Shown here: in pieces, positions 8,110-16,640 of the stretch
How positions within the stretch are numbered: position 1 is the stretch's first letter
Layout of the letters: each line of letters begins with the position of its first letter
From: an uncultured Schlesneria sp.
GTDB lineage: Bacteria; Planctomycetota; Planctomycetia; Planctomycetales; Planctomycetaceae
Assembly (NCBI GenBank): GCA_903899985.1
Contig: CAIULL010000054.1
Location: 1 to 32,490, forward strand
Direction: 5' to 3'
DNA length: 32,490 bases
Notes under the pieces: generated by a model
The model's input: the letters and a program-made list of their open reading frames with translations, nothing else
The model's database searches: none
Told to the model about the DNA's origin: nothing
Position numbers and translations under genes: made by a program

Positions 8110-9039
8110 ATGACTCGTCGTACAATCGCGGTAATCTGTGGACTGACCTCCCTGGTATTGGTCGTCGTCACGTCGCTACCGACGCAACTGGCAGCCGCAA
8201 GCAAAACCGGACAGACCTTCAAGAAGCCGATTAAGAATCCAAAACTCGACCCATCGGCAGAACAGGTTGACATTTTCGATGCAGTCGATGCCGGACAGGT
8301 TAGCATTAGATTGATCCCCAGGAACGCGATGGGGGGCAATGTCTTGATCGAAAACAAGACCGATAAGCCCCTGACAGTCAAAATCCCCGAGGCGGTCGTG
8401 GGAGTCTCGGTCCACTCACAATTCGGCAATTTCGGTGCAGCAGGTAATCTGGGACTGGGAAATCAGGGACCGGGTAACAACGCTGGTCTGGGTAACGGTC
8501 AAAACGGCCCGCAAAAGATTGGCGGAGGAATCGGACCTGCACCTGGGCTGGGAAATGGCCAGCCCGTCGGAAATGGCCAGGGAAACGGACCGGGAATCGG
8601 CCAGGGCTTCTTCTCGATTCCTGCGGAACAAGTGATCTCTCTGAATTTCAACTCCGTCTGTCTCGAGCACGGAAAGCCCGAACCGGGTCCCAGCAGCAAA
8701 TATACACTCGCCCCAGTGTCGAAAATCAGTCGCGATCCCGTGCTTTATCAACTGCTGACCGTCGTCGCATCAAACAAAGTCGACACCAAAGCCGCCCAGG
8801 CAGCAGCATGGCATCAGGCAAACAAAATGACGTTTCAGCAACTGTCCGAGAAAATGAACACTCCCTTAGGTGCCCTGACGCAAACGGCAGAATTTACCCG
8901 CAGCCAGCTCCTCGTCGCCGAAGAACTGATCGCTCAGGCAAAACAGCGAGCGGCCGAAGCCAGTCTTGTTGAGACATCTGAACCGAAGGTGGAACCCGAC
9001 ACTCAAGGCAAGCGACTGATTGGACTTGTGAAGAATTAA
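8110..9039 (+). CDS. Secreted Gly/Asn-rich protein of unknown function
   Basis: A 309-residue protein with an N-terminal signal peptide: a short basic start MTRR, a hydrophobic core to about residue 22, and a likely cleavage after LAAA near residue 30. Residues 105-167 are a low-complexity Gly/Asn/Gln/Pro region built of GLGNG, GNGQ and GPGIGQ-like repeats. On either side are more ordered parts: a beta-rich segment around 62-100 (QVSIRLIPRN, VLIENKTDKPLTVKIP) and a C-terminal part with VCLEHGKPEPGPSSKY at 183-198 followed by helices rich in Ala and Gln. I recall the LEHGKP-type segment from other planctomycete secreted proteins, but no function is known to me. The ATG at 8110 is chosen for its signal peptide and AAAAGGAA ribosome site. 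Confidence 0.8.
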   Translation: MTRRTIAVICGLTSLVLVVVTSLPTQLAAASKTGQTFKKPIKNPKLDPSAEQVDIFDAVDAGQVSIRLIPRNAMGGNVLIENKTDKPLTVKIPEAVVGVSVHSQFGNFGAAGNLGLGNQGPGNNAGLGNGQNGPQKIGGGIGPAPGLGNGQPVGNGQGNGPGIGQGFFSIPAEQVISLNFNSVCLEHGKPEPGPSSKYTLAPVSKISRDPVLYQLLTVVASNKVDTKAAQAAAWHQANKMTFQQLSEKMNTPLGALTQTAEFTRSQLLVAEELIAQAKQRAAEASLVETSEPKVEPDTQGKRLIGLVKN

Positions 9040-9440
9040 ATCATGAGGGCCAGTGGTCGAATTCGCTGTTTGACCATGCGTCACAGACCTGCGAGTGAAT
9101 CGGCAGCAGTGAAAAGACGGCGGCATCGTAGCTCGCTTGGCCATTGTGGTTGCCTTGTCCGCCGTCAAACAGCCGTCAGCGTACAAGTTGAGCACCAACG
9201 TTCCGAGAGATCGAATCCCCAATGGGTACTAGACTACCGAAGGTGCTCAATAAAATGCAAAAGGAGGAAAGAATCAGGGAGTTTACACCGCACCAGCTCG
9301 CTTGGTTTTGTTCGTAGGCTCGCTTTGAATTCAAGACTTGGACTGGTTTATCCGTTCTGGAGGATCGCAGGCTTTGAAACAAAGACGTAGAATTTGGGAA
9401 TCCATTGAAAGCCGAGATTTGCGCATGCGGAAGGACGGGT
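9040..9440. other. Gene-poor spacer with a possible gene remnant on the minus strand
   Basis: About 400 bases between two co-oriented genes with no convincing gene. On the minus strand, 9175 down to the TGA at 9041 is a 44-codon open stretch, without start codon, whose translation (FDGGQGNHNGQASYD and onwards) looks protein-like and could be the 3' end of a decayed gene. On the plus strand only very short frames occur. I see no repeats or hairpins of note. The ribosome site of the next gene, AAGGA, is at its right end. Confidence 0.35.
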
Positions 9441-12400
9441 ATGAGAAGGATTGCAGAAGACTCGATGAGGCTCAGAGGTTGGCTCTGCCTCGCTCTCTGT
9501 CTCGTTACAAACAGCGATGCGTTCCCTGACGATCTTGCGACGTCTCCAGCGAAATCATTACTCGCTCATAAATGTGTTTCATGTCATAGCGGTGATGATG
9601 CCAAGGGAAAACTTGACCTGACATCACGCGAAAAGATGATTGCCGGTGGCGAGTCTGGCCCCGCGCTCGATTCGAACTCGCCTGACAAAAGCCCGATCTG
9701 GCTGCGAGTAGAACAAAACGAGATGCCGCCTAAGCATCCTCTCTCAGCGGATGAAAAACGTCTGCTGAAGGAATGGATCACGAGTGGTGCCAACTGGTCA
9801 GGCGGTGCGATTGATCCCTTGGCGATTACGTCCGAACATCGCGCGGGACTTGACTGGTGGTCACTTCAACCGTTGCGACAGGTTCTTATTCCGAGGTCAA
9901 AGTCTCTGATCCAACGGCTTCAGCCGGTAGATGACTTTATTGCTGAAAAGCAGGAGGAACGAAACTTGACGATGTCCCCGGAAGGGACTCGACAAGTCTT
10001 GATCCGGCGGATTTCTTTTAATCTACTCGGTCTTCCCCCTGCCCCGGATCGAGTCGATGAATTCGTGCACGACCAGCGGCCAGATGCCGTCGAGCGACTG
10101 GTGGATGAATTGCTTGCTTCACCGCATTACGGCGAACGCTGGGCACGGCACTGGCTGGATGTTGTTCGTTTCGGTGAAAGCAACGGGTTTGAGAGGGATC
10201 TTCCGCGGCCGAACGCCTGGCCTTATCGAGACTGGGTGATTAGTGCCCTCAACCAGGACATGCCCTACGACGAATTCGTCCGCTGGCAACTGGCAGGTGA
10301 CCTGCTATCGCCTGACAATATCGAAGCGATCAAAGCCGTTGGGTTCCTTGTCGGGGGTGCTCATGACACGGTTGTTCCTGTCGTTGATCGGATGCGAGCA
10401 ATGATGCGGCAGGACGAACTGGAGGACATCGTCGGGACCGTCAGCCAGACATTTCTGGGGCTGACAGTCAACTGTGCCCGGTGTCACGATCATAAATTCG
10501 ATCCGATTACGACACGTGAGTACTACCAGATTGCTTCTGCCCTTGCGGGGATCGACCATGGCGAGCGCGAGTTCACTCCGCCGGAGGTTGTCCGTCAACT
10601 TGAAGTCTGGCGGTCGCAAATCGAATCCCTGTCGAAAGAACTTCGTGACGAAGAGACACCGATTCGAGATTCTATCCTGACGGAACGAGCATCTGCCGAA
10701 GGGAGGCTTTCCCAGACAGGCCGAGGACCGATGCCAATGGCAGCATGGGATTTCACAAAAGACCTGCAAGACCAGGTGGGGGACATGCATGTGAAACTCG
10801 TCGGACCCGCAAAGCGTTTACCCGAAGGATTGGTCGTTGACGGGGCATCGTTCGCGGTTTCATCCCCGCTGGCTCAAGATGTCATCGAAAAAACACTTGA
10901 AGTTCGCGTCCGTTTGCAAACGTTGCAACAATCGGGCGGCGGAGCCATCAGCCTGCAGACAGCTGATGGACACACCTTCGATGCGATCGTGTTTGGCGAA
11001 CTCGAATCCGCTCGTTGGATGCCGGGCAGCAACGGATTTCAGCGGACCTTGTCATATCGGGCTAACGCCGAAGACCATGCGGACAAGGAACCGGTCGTGA
11101 TGACGCAAGTTCATCAGGCCGACGGAACAATCATCGCATATCGAAATGGTCAGCCATACGGCAATCCAATCCGCAAGGATGCCGCAGTCAAGTACGAGGC
11201 CGGAAAGGCTCAAGTCTTGTTTGGTCTCCGGCATGGAACTGACATCGGTGGAAACCGGTCGCTGAAGGGCACAATCCTCTCCGCGAAGCTTTATGGAAGA
11301 GCCCTGACACCAGAAGAAGTTGCGGTTTCGGCTGATGCGTCAAACACGTTCGTAACCGAAGCCGAAATCGTGTCGAAGCTCAGTCGTGAAGCACAGGCGA
11401 TAAGAGTCGCCAGGCAGAACGAATTGAGAAAATTGCGGCAGCAACATGCCAACTTGACAAAGCGAGGGCCACTAACGCTTTACACGGCGATCGCGACGCA
11501 ATCGCCACCCATGAAAATTCATAAACGAGGGAGTGTCGCGTCGCTCGGAGATGAAGTTGAACCAGCAGGGTTGGCAGCCATTTCAGGATTGAGCCCTCAA
11601 TTCGATCTTCGCCCCGACGCGATTGAATCGCATCGGCGACGTAAACTGGCTGAATGGATTACCGATCCCCGCAATCCGCTGTTTGCGCGAGTGATGACGA
11701 ATCGGATCTGGCATTACCATTTTGGAGTGGGGCTGGTCGACTCGCCCAACGATCTCGGTTTTCATGCGGGAATGCCCAGCCATCCCGACCTGCTGGAATG
11801 GCTCTCGCGCGACTTCGGTGGCCGACTTCAACAGACTTCATCGGGCAAAGCGGGGTATCAAGACAGCGAACGGTTTTCGCTCAAACGTATGCACCGCTTG
11901 CTGGTCAGTTCGGCGACGTATCGTCAGTCATCGAAATTCAATGACGGGGCGGCGAAAGTTGATTCGAACAATCGACTACTGTGGCGAATGAACCCGCATC
12001 GGCTGGAAGCCGAGGCCGTTCGCGATGCGATGCTCGCGGTTTCCGGAGAATTGAATACGGAAGTCGGGGGCAAAGGATATAGCGACGTGAATTCGTACTT
12101 TTTCAAAGGGACGCAATTCTATGATCCGATCGATCCCGTCGGATATGCCAACAATCGGCGTACGCTGTACCGCATGGGAGCACGTGGCGGTCGCAGTCCT
12201 TTTCTTGATAATTTCGATTGTCCAGACCCATCCACAACGACTCCCCGCCGATCCGCAACAGTGACGCCGTTGCAAGCGTTATCTCTGCTGAACCATTCAT
12301 TCAGCTTGCGAATGGCTGATCGATTCGCGGACCATCTGACAGCAGCTTCACACTCGTTAGACGATCAGATCGCGACCGCTTTTTTGCTGATTTACAGCCG

Positions 12401-12512
12401 CCGTCCTGATGAGAAAGAATCCGCGCTCAGCATCGATTTCATTAACAGGCGAGGCCTACCCGCGTTTTGTCGAGCTTTGTGGAATTCATCGGAATTCCTG
12501 TTTGTCGACTGA
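9441..12512 (+). CDS. Secreted planctomycete cytochrome c / DUF1549 / DUF1553 protein with LamG-like insert
   Basis: A 1023-residue exported protein of the large planctomycete family that joins a cytochrome c-like domain to DUF1549 and DUF1553. After a signal peptide (about 1-27) comes the heme-binding motif CVSCH at residues 45-49, with MPPKHPLS near 95-102 as a likely axial-ligand region. DUF1549 spans roughly 155-375, with RRISFNLLGLPP, HYGERWARHWLDVVRFGES and a second C-X-X-C-H, CARCHDHKFDPI at 345-356. A concanavalin/LamG-like region follows from about 433 (AAWDFTKDLQDQVGD) to 630. DUF1553 begins near RRKLAEWITDPRNPLFARV and runs to the end. The ATG at 9441 has an AAGGA ribosome site; 9405 and 9465 are alternatives. 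Its biochemical role is not established; a link to polysaccharide use is only proposed. No paired DUF1501 gene follows. Confidence 0.92.
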   Translation: MRRIAEDSMRLRGWLCLALCLVTNSDAFPDDLATSPAKSLLAHKCVSCHSGDDAKGKLDLTSREKMIAGGESGPALDSNSPDKSPIWLRVEQNEMPPKHPLSADEKRLLKEWITSGANWSGGAIDPLAITSEHRAGLDWWSLQPLRQVLIPRSKSLIQRLQPVDDFIAEKQEERNLTMSPEGTRQVLIRRISFNLLGLPPAPDRVDEFVHDQRPDAVERLVDELLASPHYGERWARHWLDVVRFGESNGFERDLPRPNAWPYRDWVISALNQDMPYDEFVRWQLAGDLLSPDNIEAIKAVGFLVGGAHDTVVPVVDRMRAMMRQDELEDIVGTVSQTFLGLTVNCARCHDHKFDPITTREYYQIASALAGIDHGEREFTPPEVVRQLEVWRSQIESLSKELRDEETPIRDSILTERASAEGRLSQTGRGPMPMAAWDFTKDLQDQVGDMHVKLVGPAKRLPEGLVVDGASFAVSSPLAQDVIEKTLEVRVRLQTLQQSGGGAISLQTADGHTFDAIVFGELESARWMPGSNGFQRTLSYRANAEDHADKEPVVMTQVHQADGTIIAYRNGQPYGNPIRKDAAVKYEAGKAQVLFGLRHGTDIGGNRSLKGTILSAKLYGRALTPEEVAVSADASNTFVTEAEIVSKLSREAQAIRVARQNELRKLRQQHANLTKRGPLTLYTAIATQSPPMKIHKRGSVASLGDEVEPAGLAAISGLSPQFDLRPDAIESHRRRKLAEWITDPRNPLFARVMTNRIWHYHFGVGLVDSPNDLGFHAGMPSHPDLLEWLSRDFGGRLQQTSSGKAGYQDSERFSLKRMHRLLVSSATYRQSSKFNDGAAKVDSNNRLLWRMNPHRLEAEAVRDAMLAVSGELNTEVGGKGYSDVNSYFFKGTQFYDPIDPVGYANNRRTLYRMGARGGRSPFLDNFDCPDPSTTTPRRSATVTPLQALSLLNHSFSLRMADRFADHLTAASHSLDDQIATAFLLIYSRRPDEKESALSIDFINRRGLPAFCRALWNSSEFLFVD

Positions 12513-12607
12513 ACTTTTTAGAACGGAAGATTTGATCGGGTGGTTTGAGCCGCCTTTCCACGGCTTGATGTCTTCCAGTCAGCAGATGATGCTAACGTTC
12601 TTCCTAC
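12513..12607. other. Short spacer between convergent genes
   Basis: Between the ends of the cytochrome/DUF1553 gene and yidD. GGAAGA and TCTTCC flank a small inner AGCCG/CGGCT stem near 12528-12577. It may act as a weak bidirectional terminator, but there is no convincing T-run. Confidence 0.3.
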
Positions 12608-12844
12608 TTACGGCGGGTCGTAGCCGCCGGGATGAAATGGGTGACATCGAAAGATACGTAAGGTCCCTTTCCAAGCTCCCACAACAGCGCCATATTTTTC
12701 CACGGCCTGGATGAAGTAATTGCTGCACGACGGTTCGAATCGGCAGTGTTTTCCCAGGAAGGGACCGATACCCAATTGATAAAACCGAACACCGGCGATA
12801 AGTACCAGGCCGGGGAGCCTGGTGAACCACGTGGCGACCTTCAT
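12608..12844 (-). CDS. yidD: Membrane protein insertion efficiency factor YidD
   Basis: A 78-residue YidD (DUF37/haemolytic-domain family), a small membrane-associated protein that helps YidC-dependent insertion of inner membrane proteins. The family signature is clear: [24 protein letters not shown], with C34 and C40, then [32 protein letters not shown] with C67. The N-terminal [14 protein letters not shown] is amphipathic. Its ATG overlaps the rnpA stop codon in ATGA, so translation is probably coupled. rnpA-yidD adjacency is the common bacterial order; yidC, which usually comes next, is absent here because the next gene is convergent. Confidence 0.95.
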   Translation of the reverse strand: MKVATWFTRLPGLVLIAGVRFYQLGIGPFLGKHCRFEPSCSNYFIQAVEKYGAVVGAWKGTLRIFRCHPFHPGGYDPP

Positions 12845-13221
12845 GGCGCCGCCTCACGACTCGATGCCGGTTGGTCGAGACGGCGCATCAGGCGACGAGT
12901 GGCCTTGACGAGGGATTCCTGGTAGGCAACCAGACTGGCCTTTTCCTTTGACAGTGGGATAACGATCAAGTCGAGGTTTGCGGGAATCTGATGCTGCATC
13001 AGACGGAACGCCTCGCGTAAAAGTCGCTTCAACCGGTTTCGCACGATGGCACCACCATGCTTTTTGGAGACACTCAGACCAATTCGTGTGACAGGCCCCT
13101 CATTGCGGGCGGCAAAGATCAGCAGTACTCCGTCAGCCGCCTTATTTTTCAAGGCGTAAACCCGCTCAAAATCGGATTTGGACCGAAGATGTTGAGCCTT
13201 GATGAAAGTGAATCGGTTCAT
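12841..13221 (-). CDS. rnpA: Ribonuclease P protein component
   Basis: A 126-residue RnpA, the protein cofactor of RNase P that processes the 5' ends of tRNA precursors. It has the [20 protein letters not shown]-terminal segment, [18 protein letters not shown] with the RNR motif at residues 61-63, and [10 protein letters not shown]. The size and basic charge fit the family. The start ATG at 13221 overlaps the stop of the upstream membrane protein gene, and the stop overlaps the yidD start, both as ATGA, so all are probably read from one message. Unusually, the ribosomal protein L34 gene rpmH, the common upstream partner of rnpA, is not in this operon or elsewhere in the window. Confidence 0.96.
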   Translation of the reverse strand: MNRFTFIKAQHLRSKSDFERVYALKNKAADGVLLIFAARNEGPVTRIGLSVSKKHGGAIVRNRLKRLLREAFRLMQHQIPANLDLIVIPLSKEKASLVAYQESLVKATRRLMRRLDQPASSREAAP

Positions 13222-13679
13222 GATTCATCGTCTCGCATTTCTCCCATCAGCGGACGACGAATGGTGGAAATCTCAGTATCCGTCGCGTTCGGCTTGGGTG
13301 GCTTCAAAAACCAGAAATCATTGCCCGCCGTCTTTTGAATCGGACCTGAATCGCGAGCTAGGCGTCGCAATCGACGAGCCCAGATCATCGTCATGGCGAT
13401 GACACTCACCCCCAGAATGGCAATCGCTCCGACAGCCGCAAGCCCTATGGTCGCTTTCCGCTTTTTTTCCGCATCAATCGTCGAGGACTCATCGGAGGGA
13501 ACTGTCAGTTCCGGGGTGATGGATTTCTCGTCAAGCAATGTCTTTTCGGTCTCAACCGGCTGGTGAACGTCCTCTTGTGCGGCAGAGATTCCCGCCATCA
13601 CAGCGCAGATCAGGAGAATCGTCCAGGTTTGGACCCAATTGGATTCGGACCTTGCGCTGCAGCATGAGTGGTGCTTCAC
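13218..13679 (-). CDS. Membrane protein of unknown function in the rnpA operon
   Basis: A 153-residue protein I do not recognise. Residues about 17-35 (TWTILLICAVMAGISAAQ) form a likely signal peptide with cleavage near AAQ-ED. An acidic linker follows, and residues 76-99 (ATIGLAAVGAIAILGVSVIAM) form a transmembrane helix, preceded by EKKRK and followed by WARRLRRLAR. By the positive-inside rule the order is periplasmic acidic segment, membrane, cytoplasmic tail. The C-terminal tail contains DFWFLKPPKP. It overlaps both neighbours by four bases (ATGA), between a DnaJ-like gene and rnpA. That placement suggests a role linked to membrane protein biogenesis, but this is only inference. Confidence 0.8.
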   Translation of the reverse strand: MKHHSCCSARSESNWVQTWTILLICAVMAGISAAQEDVHQPVETEKTLLDEKSITPELTVPSDESSTIDAEKKRKATIGLAAVGAIAILGVSVIAMTMIWARRLRRLARDSGPIQKTAGNDFWFLKPPKPNATDTEISTIRRPLMGEMRDDES

Positions 13680-14629
13680 CAGAGTCCCTCGCGGACCGAG
13701 GACCCCTCCTCGGCAAGTTGTTGATAGAGAGCTTTGTCACGTTCAGAAATTATCTTTGGCAAGACGATTTTGATCACAACGAATTGGTCACCGATCTGTT
13801 TTGTCTGAGGATCCAATACACCTTTGCCGCGTAATCGAAGCTTCACGCCACTCGATGTTCCTGCCGGAATCTTCACGACGACACGACCTTCGGACAGAGT
13901 CGGCACGTCAACTTTGGTACCGAGAGCTGCTTCTGGAGGCGAGATGGGAACATCCAGCAAAAGGTTTGACCCCTCACGGCGAAAATAAGGATGGGGCAGG
14001 ATTTCGATACGCAGCAATAAATCACCTGGCGCACCACCGCGCAAGCCGGGACTCCCCTGCCCTGCCAGTCGAATAACCTGACCTTCGCTCACGCCTGCAG
14101 GAACCTTCACGCCGAGCGTCTCGACGGTACCGCCACGTTCGATGCGAACATCGACGGAACCGCCATTGACTGCCGTTTCGAAATCGACCTTGACTGTGGC
14201 GCGAGCATCTTCCCCTCGCATGGAGGCCTTCTTACTCCGACGTCCACCAGACGACGCAGTCCCCCCTCCCATGCCTCCGGCAAAGAAATCTCCGAGATCG
14301 ATCCCGCCATTACCGAATAATTCGCTGAAATCGATAGGGCCAGTTCCACCACCGAAACCGCCAGCCCCCCCTGATCCACCAGGTCCGAACGGGCCTTGTT
14401 GACCCATTCGGGCGAAGTCGGGACCGAACTGATCGTATTGCTTCCGTTTCGTCTCATCGTTCAAGACGTCATACGCTTCTTGAATTTGTTTAAACTTTTC
14501 GGCGGCCTTAGAATCATTGGGCTTGGCGTCGGGATGATTCACCCGTGCAAGCTTGCGATACGCCTTACGGATCTCGTCCGCAGTCGCAGTTTTCGAGACA
14601 CCTAGTGTTTTGTAGTAATCGTCTGCCAT
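13676..14629 (-). CDS. DnaJ-like co-chaperone without zinc finger (CbpA type)
   Basis: A 317-residue type II J-domain protein. The J domain is residues 1-70 with the HPD motif at 32-34 (VNHPDAKPND), which stimulates DnaK ATPase. A Gly/Phe-rich region spans about 77-127. The C-terminal substrate-binding domains include GEDARATVKVDFETAVNGG, VKVPAGVSEGQVIRLAGQG and GDLLLRIEILPHPYFRREG. The Cys-rich zinc finger of true DnaJ is absent, so it is CbpA-like. It is the first gene of a four-gene operon with a membrane protein, rnpA and yidD, joined by 4-base overlaps. The ATG at 14629 has no evident Shine-Dalgarno. It faces away from the PQQ protein gene, with a 259-base intergenic region that should hold both promoters. 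Confidence 0.93.
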   Translation of the reverse strand: MADDYYKTLGVSKTATADEIRKAYRKLARVNHPDAKPNDSKAAEKFKQIQEAYDVLNDETKRKQYDQFGPDFARMGQQGPFGPGGSGGAGGFGGGTGPIDFSELFGNGGIDLGDFFAGGMGGGTASSGGRRSKKASMRGEDARATVKVDFETAVNGGSVDVRIERGGTVETLGVKVPAGVSEGQVIRLAGQGSPGLRGGAPGDLLLRIEILPHPYFRREGSNLLLDVPISPPEAALGTKVDVPTLSEGRVVVKIPAGTSSGVKLRLRGKGVLDPQTKQIGDQFVVIKIVLPKIISERDKALYQQLAEEGSSVREGLW

Positions 14630-14888
14630 GTGTACTTTGAATGTTCGGCGAAAGTTTGGGGTTCAATCATGAAATTCTAAGACGACGGCGCACAGGGGAC
14701 AAGGACGTTGAGTCAGTTTTGATTCTCTCGCCCGTGACTTCAACAATCGTGGATTTGAAACGAATCGCCCATTTTCGGCGTCCGAGTTAAGATATTTCTG
14801 GTTGAACTGCGATAATAGTGGCCGCGAGCATCGAGTGTATTGATTTCGAAAAGACCACCAAGTGGTTTCCTGACAAGGAATTTGTTCT

Positions 14889-16586
14889 GTGAGTATTCCC
14901 CAAATGACTGAGTCTTCCGTTCCTGTGACAGCAACCAAGACGAACCTGCGGGGCCGCTGGATCTGGGCTGCGGGGATTCTGGCAATCGCTTGTATCGCTC
15001 AAAGTGCCCTCTGGGCCAAATGGTGGGAAGATCCCACGTATTTCGCGATGTCGGTGCTTTTCGTCTGGCCGGCAGCGCTGTTCGCGTTAGCGATCTGGTG
15101 GACCTTTTTTTCTGGCTGGTCATGGACAATCCGACTGGGATTGGTCGGAACGATCGCTGCGGCGTTTTTGGGATTTTTCAGCCTTTATCGGCTGGAGTGG
15201 GATGGTGGAATGATCCCTCGCCGCTTTATTTCGCGTTCGAAGCCGACACCTGAAGAAGTCGCCCGGCAGTATCGAAAACAGCAACTGGCTTCGACATCTG
15301 CTGCGGGAAAGAAGTCGACTGATGATGATTCACGAACCTCCGCTCCGCTGCCACTGGTTGTCACCGAGGGCGATTGGCCTGGTTTTCGTGGTCCTCGACG
15401 AGACGGCATCGTTCGAAACGGGTCGTTACGACGTGATTGGCAGTCTGCGCCGCCCAGACAGATCTGGCGACATCCGCTGGGACGTGCGTGGTCATCGTTC
15501 GCGGTGGTGGGAAACCATGTCTTCACGCAGGAACAGCGTGACGAATTTGAATGTGTGGTCGCATACGACATTGAAACGGGCGATGAATTATGGGCTCATC
15601 AGGACAAAACCATCCTTTCAATCGTCGATGCGAACGGTGGACCGGGTCCACACGCGACTCCACAATTTGACGAGGGATTCTTGTACACCCTTGGCGGAAC
15701 GGGATTGCTGAACTGCCTCGACGCCGCGACAGGAAAACAAATCTGGTCAACGAATATTCTCAAGGATGCCGGGGATGGAAAGATCGCCGCCCCGAACATT
15801 GAGTGGGGAATGACCGCGTCTCCCTTGATTATCGACGACTTGGTGATTGTTGTCCCGGGCGGGACAGCAAAAGAAGGTGCTCTCGGCTTTGATCATGGTG
15901 TGGCCGCATACGCCAAAAGTTCGGGGCAACGAGTCTGGTCGGCTGGAAAACGTCAAGCGAGCTATGGTAGCCCACGATTGGAAGTCATCGGGGGAACAAG
16001 GCAACTGTTGATCCCGAATGCAAATGGACTTTCAGCTCATTCATTGGACGGGGGAAACGAGTTGTGGTTCTTTCCACTGGAAAACTCTCCGAACGTCAAT
16101 TCTGCGATGCCATGGATGCTTGACGATGGTTCGTTGTTGTTCGGAACAGGTTACGGGGTTGGTTCGGTTCGGCTTGATATTACGAATGGTGACGGCCACG
16201 AATGGACAGTAAAACAACGGTGGCAGACGAACCGGTTTCGCCCAAAATTCAACGACTTCTTTGTTCGCGATAGCCATGCGTACGGCCTGGATGACGGCAC
16301 GCTGGCTTGTCTTGACGTCGAAACCGGAAAGATTAAATGGAAATCCGGACGATACGGTTACGGTCAATTACTGCTTGTCGATGACATCATGCTGATTATC
16401 ACAGAGGATGGGGAATTGCTACTGGTTCCTGCAACACCTGCAAAGCCCGAGACCATTGCGACCTTCAAAGTGTTCGACAGCGGATTTTGCTGGAACCATC
16501 CGGTCCTTGTTCGCGGAAAGTTACTGGTCCGCAACGCCTCTGAAGCCGTTTGCCTTGACGTAAGCGACGCAAAGAATGCGGAATGA
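14889..16586 (+). CDS. Membrane-anchored PQQ-type beta-propeller protein
   Basis: A 565-residue protein. Three hydrophobic segments, at about residues 24-43, 52-73 and 80-100, form a membrane anchor, followed by a linker and then a propeller starting at DWPGFRGPRRDGIVRNG (162-178). Repeated beta-blades typical of PQQ-like/outer membrane assembly folds are seen: FECVVAYDIETGDELWAHQ, LLNCLDAATGKQIWSTNI, GVAAYAKSSGQRVWSAG and LACLDVETGKIKWKSG. Whether it binds PQQ is doubtful: these planctomycete propellers are generally named for their repeats alone. The start is a GTG at 14889 with AAGGAA about nine bases upstream; an ATG at 14904 is an alternative without a ribosome site. The propeller is probably outside the cytoplasmic membrane. 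Function is unknown. Confidence 0.85.
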   Translation: MSIPQMTESSVPVTATKTNLRGRWIWAAGILAIACIAQSALWAKWWEDPTYFAMSVLFVWPAALFALAIWWTFFSGWSWTIRLGLVGTIAAAFLGFFSLYRLEWDGGMIPRRFISRSKPTPEEVARQYRKQQLASTSAAGKKSTDDDSRTSAPLPLVVTEGDWPGFRGPRRDGIVRNGSLRRDWQSAPPRQIWRHPLGRAWSSFAVVGNHVFTQEQRDEFECVVAYDIETGDELWAHQDKTILSIVDANGGPGPHATPQFDEGFLYTLGGTGLLNCLDAATGKQIWSTNILKDAGDGKIAAPNIEWGMTASPLIIDDLVIVVPGGTAKEGALGFDHGVAAYAKSSGQRVWSAGKRQASYGSPRLEVIGGTRQLLIPNANGLSAHSLDGGNELWFFPLENSPNVNSAMPWMLDDGSLLFGTGYGVGSVRLDITNGDGHEWTVKQRWQTNRFRPKFNDFFVRDSHAYGLDDGTLACLDVETGKIKWKSGRYGYGQLLLVDDIMLIITEDGELLLVPATPAKPETIATFKVFDSGFCWNHPVLVRGKLLVRNASEAVCLDVSDAKNAE

Positions 16587-16640
16587 GTTCAAATCGAAAA
16601 CCAGAGGCGCTAGCGTCAACTGGCATGGCGAAGTTGACTA

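Noticed and set aside
9240-9320. Tiny plus-strand frame beginning MQKEERIREF
   Set aside because: It has only 20 codons and no preceding ribosome site or neighbour to suggest translation.
13222-14888. rpmH upstream of rnpA
   Set aside because: I looked for the short, Lys/Arg-rich L34 sequence in the operon and the adjoining intergenic DNA and found none.
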